Shown here: one piece after another, positions 1-10,931 of the stretch | Position numbering within the stretch: the first letter of the stretch is position 1 | Layout: each line of letters begins with the position of its first letter | Origin: Cercospora beticola | Taxonomy: Eukaryota > Ascomycota > Dothideomycetes > Mycosphaerellales > Mycosphaerellaceae | Direction of reading: 5' to 3' | NCBI RefSeq assembly: GCF_033473495.1 | Contig: NC_088942.1 | Location: 1,054,001-1,118,000, forward strand | DNA: 64,000 bases | The notes under the pieces: model-generated | The model's input: the letters and a program-made list of their open reading frames with translations, nothing else | What the model was told of the DNA's origin: nothing | Database searches by the model: none | Translations under genes and position numbers: made by a program

Positions 1-3000
1 CTGAAGAATGAGATTTGTTTGATGAGTATTTTCACTGCATATCTTCGTTGCTGATCATGGTCGCGGTTTTTACGGAACCGATTCATGGTAGGTAGCATGA
101 CTTTGTCTGTCTGCACATCCAATCCATCGACTGGAGGCTGACCAAAAAACTGGATTACAAGCTTCGTCCAGCTGCTGCTTGTTGAACAAGAAGACTAAAC
201 GATCCATGCTCGCTCTGGAGTGGGAAAAAGACTCCAATGGTACGTCGCTATGGGCCTGCGCAGACCTCCTGAAAGCTCATCGGAGCTCATGCCGCTCCGA
301 CGTGATCTCGGTTGACTCAGTTGCGACATTGAGCACCTTCGAGAGCATACTGATTGCCCCGTGCAGCAAAGAATATGAAGAGCCTGGGCCGTCTTTGAAC
401 CATGGTCGAATTGTTCATCTCTGCTATGCAGCCTCGACTGGAGTGAGAAAGTTCCGGCTACGCCTCGCATATTCGTAGGCGAAAAAGAACATGCCTCAAA
501 GCACAAGTTCGGATACCATTGAGGGCCATGCAATTGCTCGGGAACGATTGTGCTCGTGTGGTGTCATGAGATCCCTCTGCCCTATATGTTGCTTCTCGAC
601 GGTGAGTACAACCAGTAGTGTTGTGAGATTAGTCCAGACAATGTGGTGCAAGTAACCTGGACAACAGGAATATGTCGACTTCGCGCATGACCATCGCCAC
701 ATCGATTCACCTACCTGTCGCTGGAATCGGCCTGATCGATCTCATTGCTGACAAGCAAGAGACGCCCCGATGCTACACCAACAAATCCTCGCTGATGCAA
801 GAAACTGGTTGTAAGCCCTCAGCTGCTCCAAATAGATGAATGGAGTGGCAGTTTTGTGTGCCAGGTTCTGCACCACAGAAGCTGACGAGCAAGTGGGGAA
901 AGCATGATCGTTTCAGCTGCTGTACCTGTCAATTGTCAACCACGGTTCTGTTCTGCAGCAATGCCTCCAAACATTCTCGGTTATCGGAAATTGAGAAGGA
1001 CGCTGCAAGGCACAAAGCCCATGAGCAGCTGTCGCCAAACGTTGTACAGCGTTTTCTACAACATTTTCCAATGCTGACTGCATTGACAGACAACACAGTC
1101 TGCCTTTACTTGAGAACACGACATGAAGTTCACCGCATATGTCCAGCTACCCGAATTTCGGGCAAGTCTGGCCGATCGCACAGCCTTATAGGACTCAGCA
1201 ACATGCATGTCTCGGGCAAGCCAGCGCAACGGCGGTGTTGGCGAGTCTGCTGCGTTGGCTCGATGGTATGCCACGATGCAAGACACTTTCACTCATCACT
1301 GTCTTGAGGTCGGCGCTATTGCTCATTATGGCGGCTTGTGCGGCCGCAAGCTGACAAACAGAGAAGATGTTGAGAAGGGGTAGTGCAAAATGCATCCTGG
1401 CGATGTTGTGTGAACATGTCTCAGATGGAACAGCGGTAGAGACACCGGCCGCCTGGGCGCGGCCAGCATCGAGAAGTTCGGCGTCGCGTGATGAGCGTTT
1501 ACTTGAAGCGGTATGTTTCGCAAGTGTGATGGTTTTCGTGGCGGTGATCTAGGCATCGACACGTGGCTGTCGGTTGTCTATCCTCCAGCAGAGATGGCAC
1601 CATTTGGAAGGTTTTCGATCGGCGGAGTTCATCAACATTGGCACTGGGCTTTGTGGAACATTGGGTTTTGGCTCGCTCTTTTGTTCTGATCGTGCTGCTG
1701 GCGTGAGGAGAGGAGATGTTCTGCTCGGCCGAGGTGGGTGGTTTGTTCCGCTTCACGACCTCGATGGCATCTGCTGTGTTCGCAAGAATGAGGGGAAACG
1801 CCTCTCTCCGCATCTCGTGTTGGGGTGAAGAGTGATTTGTGAGAGGAAAGGCAGGCCTCGGTGCGACGTGCCCAGTGCCGCCTCGATCGGCCGCAGCACG
1901 TGGCTTGCCAAGGAAGTCGCAAGCGAACGGCCCTGTAAGGCAAGCGCGGACAAGGTTCGGGACCACCTGTTGGCACTGGCACCACCGTTTCACCTCCTGC
2001 AAACCATCTGCACCTCGTCTGCAGGTCCGCACGACACTCGCCTGCTCTCGCCAACGAACGCCAGTCCCGCTTCACTTTTTGCGGTGAGAAGCTCTCCAGT
2101 CGGACCGTCGTCGCGCGCGCCAATAGGCACTCCCGCCCAGCTGGCACTGGAGGCGCCTCCGCTGTCGGGAGTGATGAGTTGCGTAAGGTTCTCTCGTTTC
2201 AAACAGAAACTAGCAGCGACGGCTCCTTCTAGGCGAGTACGCTGGAACCCGATTGACGACGAACACGCATCCAGCCGCTGGGGAGCCGCCGCGGTCTAGA
2301 AACATGCGCTGTCCACAAGTGAAATTTCTGGCGCTGGGAATCATTGCGACGACACTGACGCTGCGTGCTCCAGTTGCCGCCTGTCCGCGCGCTGCCCGAT
2401 GTCGAGCCAGATGGTATGCGCCCACCTGCCGCGCGCTGACTGGAAGAATTTCGCATGAAATGACGAAGGAGAAGCGCCCAAATTTTGATTGATTGCGTTG
2501 ACAGGTGCATTCATGTTCTTCCGGCGGCCTCGACCCGACTCTACGACCTCATAGTGCTCCGCCTTTTGCGGTCGTTGAGTTCCGCCATGGCTTGGGGGCC
2601 AGTCAGCCGGGCTGATCAGCCTGATCAACCGCATGTGCGCTCCCACGGCTTTCTCCAGCCCTGCAGCCGAACGAGTGACAGCTTCTTCGAGCAACACTAC
2701 CCGGTCCTCTTACTCCATGAGGCAGGCGGCGTACGGCAAGTGCTTCTCTGCCGTCGCGGCTGGACTCACTCTCCTGCACCTCACGCGTCGCTCGGTCTTG
2801 CCCTTCGATTTCACGAGCCCTATGCGGCGACGGCCACTTGCGCCTGCCCATCACAACGCTGCGATTTGTGATTGCTGCGATTTTGCGCTCCACTTGGTCG
2901 AGCAGGCCGCGCAAGCCAAGTACCTCCCCATTCACCACCCATTACTCAAATTTCCCTATGTGATCAATTCCGAAGCATTGGCATTGTTCGCAGATCCAGA

Positions 3001-3286
3001 CCTGTGCGTCACCTATGCCCGACCCGAACAGCCTAGGATCCATTGATCGATTGTTTGGCGTTTGGCGCTTAGCCTGTCCCTGGCTGTGAGTGAGTGGGAC
3101 CTCCTCCTCCTCACTCATGCACATGCACATGCATATGCAAACGCCGAATTATAAGATGTTGAGCCTCGCTCCCCATCTAAACGGCTTCCATTCACATGTC
3201 CCTCATTTTTCTCCTGCACTGACCTCTTGAAGTCCCTCCCTATACCACACAACAGTCTGCCGGCCAGCTACCCTCATCCATCCAAG
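1..3286. other. Region with no recognisable gene
   Basis: All six frames give only short open stretches (up to about 177 codons). They overlap each other on both strands, have no recognisable domain, no signal peptide and no coherent splice pattern. I see no terminal repeats, transposase motifs or tRNA-like folds. The last ~100 bases before 3287 are CT-rich and probably belong to the promoter and 5' UTR of the CAP gene. Confidence 0.5.
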
Positions 3287-4079
3287 ATGCAATTCCTCGC
3301 TGTTGCCGCGGTGTTGACCACCGCTGTGTCTGCTCTGCCAGCACTCGTCGAGCGCCAACAGACATACGGAGCTCCGACTTACGAAGCCGAGACCTACGGA
3401 GGCCTCAACTACTCCGCTCGCGCCGTCCTCCACCACAACCTCCACCGTTCAAACCACTCTGCCACCAATGTCACCTGGGACGATGACCTCGCCTCCAGCG
3501 CCAAGAAGGTTGCCGATCTGTGCATCTTCGAGCATAAGATGTGAGTTTTCCATTTCAATCCCACTTTCACCCAAGATATGCCACTAACACCTCATAGGGA
3601 CGTCGATGGCGGCAACTACGGCCAGAACTTGGCTGCCGGTGTCCCAGCCGACAACATCACGTCCGTCATCACCGACCTCTGGTACGGCGGCGAAGTCTCC
3701 CTCTACCCAGCCTGGGGCCGCAACCCATCCCAATCTGAGATGTCCAACTTCGTCCAATGGGGCCACTTCACGCAACTCGTCTGGAAGAACACGACCATCA
3801 TCGGCTGCGCAACGACCGACTGCTCCAGCCAGGGTGGTGTTGCCAGCACTGGCGGTAACGTCGAACCTTACTTGACCGTTTGTCATTACAAGGGTCCTGG
3901 TAAGTTCAAACCCCGCTCTTTCCAGAATGTTTTGTGAACAGCCGACTGATTGATGTTTTCTCCATATAGGCAATTACGCCGGCCAGTACGGCGAGCAAGT
4001 CGGTGAATCTCTGGGAAATGCCACGATCGCTTGGAATGATTTCCTCGACCTGGACATCGACATCAACCTCTCCAAGTAG
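3287..4079 (+). CDS. Secreted CAP-superfamily (PR-1/PRY-like) protein
   Basis: Three exons (3287-3540, 3598-3899, 3970-4079) give 221 aa. The two introns (57 and 70 bp) have GTGAGT and GTAAGT donors and TAG acceptors, and both joins keep the CAP domain in frame. Residues 1-18 form a signal peptide (MQFLAVAAVLTTAVSALP). The CAP domain fills most of the rest: GHFTQLVWKNT is the CAP1 signature and VCHYKGPGNYAGQYGEQ the CAP2 signature. In the usual GENLAAG motif the Glu is Gln (YGQNLAAG), which I believe also occurs in other fungal members. Family members bind sterols, fatty acids or other small hydrophobic molecules outside the cell, and some fungal ones are linked to host interaction. The start is the first ATG in frame with the signal peptide. 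Confidence 0.93.
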
Positions 4080-4332
4080 AGCGGAGCTGGTCCTTCCGAA
4101 AAGCCTGTTCATTCATCCTTTTTCTCTTCTCTTCTTCATACCCCATTAGAGTGCTGCTGTCGCGGTGCCCGATCTTACAGAACTTGATGTTCTGTCATTA
4201 GAAGCTTCAGAAAACAATATCTTGCGAGAACGAGATTTTATGATACCCATGAAGCAAGCATTAGAGAGCGAGAGCGAAGATAGAGCGTAGAAAGCCTGGC
4301 TCATCGAACACAAAAAGTTTTGCACTCACTTC

Positions 4333-5698
4333 TCACCTGTTCTTCTCTTTCCTCTTCTCTATCCAATCCTTCACCACCTCATCATAATCATACCCAAACA
4401 ACCACCTCGTATCATCCCCCTCCCCCACTCTCATTTTCCCCTCTTTCATCAATTTCTCCCTCTCAGCTTCCGGTAACCGATTCACATTATTCGTATTCAT
4501 CGTCCAGTCATAAATCGCATCAATCCGGTCTTGTCGAATTTTTTGCCAGAATTCTAATGCTTCTAGTAATCCCTCTTTCCCATCACCATCATTACTCGTA
4601 AATCCCTTGGATGCCTCTTCTAAGACTAGTACAAGAGAGTAAACATCTTCTAAAGCTTGATTCACGCCTTGTCCACTACTTGGCGGTAAAGCATGTGCTC
4701 CATCTCCTACGAGGATTATTCGACCTGAGCATTTTGTGCTGTACCAGGTTGACATTTTGGGCATTTTCATAAAGGGCCAGATGTAGAGTGTTTCTTTGTA
4801 TTGTTCTATTGCATCTATAATGCTTCGCGCGAGCGGACCGTGTTCGGAGTATGATTTTTTGTAGAATTGGAGGAGGCGGGATTTATCGTTTTGGAGGCTT
4901 TCGAGGTCGGTGCGAGAGTATTCCTGGGAGTGTTGGGTTTGGAGGCCGATCATGATTTGGGGGGAGGGGTGGGTGGAGGGAGGGTCTTCGGCGATCCAGA
5001 AAATTGAGGCGGGTTTGCCTTGGAGGGTTGCGTTGCCGGGGAAGTCTGGAGAGGGCCAGGAGACGGAGGACCAGGGGATGTGGGCGAGGATGCCGAGGAG
5101 GCCGGTGTAGGTTGGTTGCGTTGTGGGGGACAGGTGGGTGCGGAGGGTGCTGTAGATTCCGTCGGAGCCGATGAGGAGGGAGGTTTGGTGGGGGGTATTG
5201 TTGATGAGGAATGTGACGCCTGTAGAGGGGTCTTCGGAGACTATGCCGTTGAATTTGGAGTTGTAGTGGATGGGGACGTTGCGTTCTTTGAGCATCAGAC
5301 GCATTTCGTCGAGCAAGAGGCCGCGCCATATACGGTGGTTCCAGTAGCCATTGACCTCCGGGCCTCCAAGAGGGACCTTCTTTGTTATTTCACCTGCCTC
5401 GTTGAGGAATATGCGGTCTGTTGTTACGTAGCACCTATCTTTTATGCGTTCGTAGACTCCGAGGCGGTCGAGGATGCGGAGGCCGTTGGGTGTGAGGATT
5501 ACGCCCGAGGGGATCACGCCAGATACTTCTGGTCGGCTTTCGTAGATGGTGACGGGGATGTCTCTGGCGGAGAGTGCGAGGCCGAGTGCGCAGCCCTAGG
5601 TCGGTGGTAAGCAGCTGAAGTGAGTGTAGCTGGAAGGGCTGGAGACGTACTCCGAGGCCTGCGCCGATGATGGTCACGCTGTCGAGATATCCTGCCAT
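4333..5698 (-). CDS. FAD-dependent monooxygenase (class A, salicylate hydroxylase-like)
   Basis: Two exons read on the minus strand (5651-5698, then 4333-5595) around a 55 bp intron with GTACGT donor, giving 436 aa. The intron falls inside the FAD-binding Rossmann motif; splicing restores GAGLGGCALG at residues 12-21. The other class A signatures are present: the DG motif GSDGIYSTLR (D161, G162, R168) and the GD motif GDGAHALPPSSGQG (from about residue 313). No membrane segment is obvious, so it is probably soluble. Such enzymes hydroxylate aromatic or polyketide substrates using NAD(P)H and O2; the substrate cannot be told. There is no core biosynthetic enzyme beside it. It is convergent with the CAP gene, 253 bp apart. 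Confidence 0.92.
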
Positions 5699-6696
5699 GT
5701 CAATGTGATGTGGGAGAAGAGGTCAAGATGGGCTGCTCATCGCAGCCGCGTCGCTGGATCTTGTTGAAGAATGAAATGCTGCTCGGTTCTCTACCTCTGT
5801 AAGCAATGTGATGTTCTAAGGAAGCATGTTGCCCCGCTCTGCTTGACTACCTCCTATGCCGTTGGGCCATTCGAGATCGACGTTGCCGTGTAGCGCACTT
5901 TCAACTCATGGTCGAAGCAATCAGCTGCGCATGCATGTCGAGAAGACGCAGTGATGTCTTGAGAACAGAAGAGGAAGGCACGGATTGGCCGCCGACAAGG
6001 ATCGCGATCACCAGATGTTGTGGACTTGGCAATCTGGGCGATCTCCGAAAGTGCCGACGTCTGCTGTTGCCAACGCTTTTGCTTCCACTTCCACCACCTT
6101 GGTCTTCGTAAAGCCGCTGGATGAGAACACAAACTCACAGTTTGGCGAGCCTGCGGATGGAAAATATGCTTCAGTATTTGCTTTACTGGCTACCTCGAAA
6201 GTGGCGATCTTTTTGCCTGGCTATGGATTTTGAGGTTTGCGAGAAGACCTACCATGACATATGGGCTCGAGCCACCAGCTGGGTCGTATTTGCCAGTCCT
6301 GAAGTTCATACTGTCTGCAACGGCGCCACGAGATGCTGCATGCATTTGCGCAGGACTCGTTGCGAGCATAACCAGAAGTGAAGTCCGGGCGAACACAGGT
6401 TTCGAAGCTTTACTGCTTTGTATCCTGTCAAGTGAACGCTGATGCCGCGCAGCGGGTCTGCTAACCGAAGCTTGAGAAGGCTTGGATCACGAAGCAGTAT
6501 GTTGGTGGACTAGTCAACGCCCCAAACGTGAGAAGTGAAGGCGCGGGAGTTGTTGGTCAAGAAACTTAACATGCAACATGTTTGCTATTCTGATCCGAGC
6601 ACAGCCTTCCGCTCGTAAACTTTGCGCCTGCCATCTTTTTTCATCACCAGAACTGTCTCCGCAATATCAGACAAACTCGGTCCCTCACCAATTGCC
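5699..6696. other. Intergenic region between monooxygenase and A1
   Basis: About 1 kb upstream of both divergently transcribed genes. The frames present are short and I recognise no product. An in-frame ATG at 6622 would add 25 residues to A1, but the ATG at 6697 has a better context (GCCATGG). Confidence 0.5.
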
Positions 6697-7372
6697 ATGG
6701 ACGTGTACGAATGGAGCGAGTCAGGTCCAATCCTCGAGACGTTGCACAGGCATCCTGACGGCAAGATTGGCTTCGTCATCTATCGCACTCACTACGACGA
6801 TGATCAGAAATGGGCGCAGTTCGTCAAGCGCTTGACTGACTCTGCTTCGTATACTCTCTCTCACGACGACATCTGTTTCAGTGGCGACATGCGCGGAGAG
6901 GAGCTCAAGAAGGTATTCGCTTACGACATACGAGACGATAAGGCAACGCTCGAGGACGCCTCCGTCGCTGACATTCGCCGGTGAGTCGGAAGCCTTCTAT
7001 AGTGTACAGCCTTACTAATGCAGCCGTAGAATATTCTGCGAATGGAAGAATTCAGTACCAGACTGTCCTATTATGCCCAAGTACGACATGTGCGTTCTAG
7101 CCGACAAGGAAGTCATCGACTCTGTAATGGAAGACGCAAGGCCATGGAAGAACGACAGACCACGTGGACACGTCAAGCTCGTCAGAGCCGATCACAAGAA
7201 GGAATGGCATGAAGCTAAGGAAGGATATCCCGCCATCGATGGGTCTACCGCGCATGATGTTGGCTGGATGAAGCAGGCGGTCGCCTATCTCTTTCCTCGC
7301 CTCTACTCAGTTCTGTTGAGGAGTAGCTGGGGTTCCGAGTACCGTAGGCCACCTCGTATCCGGGAAGACTAG
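6697..7372 (+). CDS. Unknown family A, copy 1 (A1)
   Basis: Two exons (6697-6980 and 7030-7372) give 208 aa; the 49 bp intron has a GTGAGT donor, a CTAAT branch site and a TAG acceptor at 7029. A second in-frame CAG acceptor ends at 7023 and would add two Arg. I do not recognise the family. It has no signal peptide or membrane helix, so it is probably cytoplasmic or nuclear. It aligns by eye with the genes at 9538 and 17041: shared stretches are DGKIGFVIYR with WAQFVKRL, DIRDDK with ASVADIRR just before the intron, LADKEVIDSV, and near the C-terminus HDVGWMKQA and RRPPRI. The phase 2 intron lies at the same place in all three. It is convergent with T1, 347 bp away. Of the three copies this is the shortest: it lacks the acidic stretch seen in A2 and A3. 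Confidence 0.78.
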
Positions 7373-7719
7373 ATGCCTGCGCGCTGTGCATGGCATCGAG
7401 TCAAATTGAGGAGTTGGGCGGGACTTACTGCTTGTATTTCCGGAGCAGCTGTACGCACTGTCTTGCAAAAGTCTCGACATCGAAACAAGAACAAACGAAA
7501 ATTCATTTTGCATTTCACAGCTATGCTAGGACCAACAGAAAGGCACCAAGTATAAGTCGGAACAATAAATACAGTCTTGTTTCTGCCAGCTGCGTTCACT
7601 GGCGTCCTTCGCCCTTCGAAACAAGCTCTCGATGTATGTCCATCCCAACAGTGGTCGATAGCACGCAGCAGGTCTTTCACCGGGAAGCAGCCATTCCATC
7701 TGTCGACGTGCAGTTATTC
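7373..7719. other. 3' intergenic between A1 and T1
   Basis: Shared 3' flank of two convergent genes. I see no coding signal of its own. Confidence 0.5.
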
Positions 7720-8957
7720 CTACTCGAACTCCAGCTCCATGCCTTTGTCAGTGCTCTCTTCCAGAGCATGCAGAACTTCAGCAACGTCGTTCTGGTCCTT
7801 CATTGTGGCCCTCCTATCGTTTTGGGCTTCTTCGATTTCCGCGAATACATGGTCGACTCCCCATAATATCCAATGTCGGGCTTTCTTACTCCTATCGGCG
7901 AGGAACTTGCTATGACATAGTCAGCTATCCAACAGCAAATTGCAGTCCGCAAGAATATCGTGTCAACTTACGGAAGGAAGTTGTCCCAGCCCCACAGTAT
8001 CTTCTTGAAGGCTGGTATGTGTTCCGCAATGAGCTCGAGCTCTCTTTCCACATCATTTACTATGGCCTCCCATTTCTTCTTAACATCGGGTTGCTGCATG
8101 TATGAGAAGACGGCGCGAGTTGCTCTCATTGCTCTGAGGAACGGATCGGGATCCTCGCCGTCGTATATCCAGGCACGCACATATGCTTTGAATTTTGTTT
8201 TGGCCTGGGGATCGACTCCCTGCCAGATCCTGGCCTTGTAAGCATTTATCTCCTCGTCTGCGAGCAACAGAGCGCTTCGAGCAGCCCATGAGCCTAATTG
8301 TTGGAAAATTCGGTCATTTGGAATTCTTTTGTTCACGTCTCCGGATCCTATGCTCTCCACTGAGGCTGGGAGGCTGACAGTATTCCAATATTTGAGGAGA
8401 TCTGATGCTGATATCTGCACATCACCCATCGAACCACCTTCTTTGGTTGTTCCTCGCTCCAGCGCCTCAAGGAAGAGAGGGATGGTCTGCAACTCCAGGA
8501 TATGCTCGGTGACATATTTGTTCTTGATATGCGGACGCCCTGGAGATAATTTGACACGGTAGTTGGAGAAGTCATCCTCATCTTCGTAGATTACCACTCT
8601 CTTCTCTACATCTTTGAGCTTCTCGAAATCCGATGCTGAAGGGTAGGAAGCTTCATCGACTGGCATTTCGAAGGCTGGAAACCGGGCTGCCAGCCGACGT
8701 GAACCTCTGCTGCCTCTCTCGACGATGTTTGAGTTGTCATCTTCTCTCAACACGATCAAGCTGGTTTGGTTGAGAGCCACCTCATGTCTGTTTCCTTCAG
8801 ATGAGGATCGTGATACATCTCCAGAGACTACGAGGTCCTCTGAGAGCGGACCAGCAACAGCTTGATAAGGCCAACAACCAGCAGTGTACCATATGGATGT
8901 CAGCACCAGAGCGAGGAATATAGTGACGGTAACGTTGTTACGTGCATCTGACACCAT
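7720..8957 (-). CDS. Secreted or membrane-anchored protein with chitinase-tail module (T1)
   Basis: Two exons on the minus strand (7972-8957, then 7720-7909) give 391 aa; the 62 bp intron has a GTAAGT donor and ATAG acceptor. Residues 10-30 are a hydrophobic segment (signal peptide or type II anchor). Residues ~40-140 are acidic, probably disordered. From residue 148 the module YVTEHILELQTI begins, followed by FLEALERGT and ATRAVFSY further on. The same module ends T2 at 10932-14746, and both genes have a phase 2 intron at the matching point shortly before the C-terminus (WDNFLP here, WDEFM in T2). From memory, this TEHILELQ type of region occurs in the long C-terminal tails of fungal subgroup C GH18 chitinases and related secreted proteins; I cannot confirm this here. 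No catalytic motif is visible. Confidence 0.8.
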
Positions 8958-9537
8958 ATTTGAGTATTGTTAGTGTTGCTTGCTGATATGTTATAGCAGA
9001 TAGAGTTGATGTTCTCGATGAATCGGAGGATTGCAACACTCGTCGTAGAGCGAAACGCCCAATTATGTTTCCAGAGATTCATGGAGTCACCTATGCATGC
9101 TAGGTATGAGCAGCTCACACGGTAGCGCCGCAATGTAAGAAGGCATGACTAGACCACACGAGTATTGTGTCAGCGAATGAGTATGAAGTAAGCTATGGCG
9201 ACCTGTGGCTTCTAATCCGTATGTGCGTTGCTGATCTCAGAATTGCGCATTTCGTGTCTAGAGTAGCTTGAATGGCTGTTTCTGGATGCAGATCCCCTAT
9301 TGCTGCGTCTCAATGATAACCCATGCAGTATTTTGAGAGCGAAGTTTCTGTCCCGCGAGCCATTCACTTCACCAATTCCGCGCACGGACCATTCTCCACA
9401 AGCAAGCTCGTCACTTCTCAGAGCTTCAAATTCTGTCGCACGCCTGACTCGAAACATCAACTTCCACAACATCTTCTCCGCAACAGCTCGAACAACAAAG
9501 CAAATCCCGCACGTGCATCACAAGAGCCGCTGCCGCC
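8958..9537. other. Intergenic between T1 and A2
   Basis: 580 bp between the starts of T1 (minus) and A2 (plus), so a shared divergent promoter region. No gene or repeat recognised. Confidence 0.5.
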
Positions 9538-10264
9538 ATGTCTCGGAGACTGCCATCGGAAGCGCAAACGCTCTACGAGACGCTCGATCTACATCCGAAT
9601 GGCAAGCTCTGCTGGGTCGTGTATCGCTGCAGCTACGCAGATGATTCCGAGTGGGCTCGGTTCGTTCAGCGCCTGTATGACTGGGTGCGCTGCCGCCTGG
9701 GAAAGGAACGCGATGGCAACCTCATTATCAATCACTTCGAGTTCGATGTGAGGGACGACAAGGAGAAATTCGATGGCGCCAGTATGTCCGCTATACGTCG
9801 GTAAGCGATTCTCCACGTCTGAGCTTGAGTGTGGCACTGACTTTCCGTGACGCAGCGACTTCAACGACTGGGTGGAGAAGACCAATGGCAGCTACAAGGT
9901 GACGATGCATACCAACTGCATCTATGCCGACGCTGAGGTCATCGAGTCCGTCCTGAATGGTCCAGATCCAAACTCGGGAGCCCCTCGAATCGACGTAGAT
10001 CGCACTGCCTGGGTCAAGATCCTCGAAGGACTGTGTAAAGACGAGGTCGACCAATTCGATGAGGATGAGATCTCGGACGATGAGGAGCGCGCAAAGGTGA
10101 ACAGTGGAGATGAAGGATTCGAACCCATCAATGGCTGCCGCCTTCACGACTTGGGATGGATCAAAGTCGCTGCGTCCAACCTCATCTCCGGAGCCTACTA
10201 TTGTCTGAACAACGGGGGCTGGTACGCCTACTACGTGCGCCCTCCATTTATAATCAGTGGGTGA
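9538..10264 (+). CDS. Unknown family A, copy 2 (A2)
   Basis: Two exons (9538-9800 and 9856-10264) give 223 aa around a 55 bp intron (GTAAGC donor, CGCAG acceptor). It is a paralogue of A1 and A3. Shared features: NGKLCWVVYR, WARFVQRL, DVRDDK, ASMSAIRR directly before the intron, CIYADAEVIESVL, then an acidic stretch (FDEDEISDDEERA), then HDLGWIKVAA and YVRPPFI at the end. No signal peptide or membrane helix is visible and I know no function. The start codon has a good context (GCCGCCATGT). The gene is convergent with T2, which mirrors the A1/T1 arrangement. Confidence 0.8.
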
Positions 10265-10931
10265 TACTCGCAGTGTCACATTGCAGTTTAAGAGAAAGAC
10301 GATGCCTTCCGCCTCGACAGGGGAGCAATCGGCAAAAACGAGGGGGCCCCCACCGCCATCACTCATCAACACCGTCACCCATCTCCGCATCCAGCGGCTC
10401 CGCTGGCTTCTTTGGCGGTGAGATAGCGAGCTGCTTGCGTCTTTGCTTCTCACCGCGTTGACTGTTCAGCTCTGATGCTTCCTTACCCTCGGTGGCTCTG
10501 ACTGACTCGCACTGCCTGAGACGCTGTCAAGGAGCGGACTTTACACCTACCCACTCTATCAATCCATCCTCTCAAACTGGCAATCGGCTTTACCTCCAGC
10601 ACCGCTCCTCCCGATCGATTCCTAGAGAAGCCCTATTGACTGACGGTGCAAAAAGGGAAAAGCGACGCAAACAGTTCTTGGTTGCTGGGTTCCGATCTTT
10701 TCTTACGAGTCTTCTGACTTGGGAAAGCGACGAAGATTGAGTATGTTGTCTAAAGAGTACTATAGCTCGTGAGGTGCCAGCATCGTAGCAATACCAAGGA
10801 AACAATCTCCAATATCAAACTTCAATTTGAAGGCCCACTCTGTGGGTAGTTTGCGATGTGTCGAAGTACTCTGTCAGATTGTAATGACCAACGTGTGCCT
10901 GATCAAGATTGGAAGAGGCCTCTCGCTGGTC
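10265..10931. other. 3' intergenic between A2 and T2
   Basis: 667 bp between two convergent genes. Only short frames without recognisable products. Confidence 0.5.

Noticed and set aside
1499..2938. Frames of 110-177 codons near the left end
   Set aside because: Mutually overlapping on both strands, Arg/Ser/Pro-biased, no motif and no splice support.
4883..5610. Overlapping frames on both strands within the monooxygenase
   Set aside because: Low-complexity shadows of the real frame, which has all three flavin motifs.
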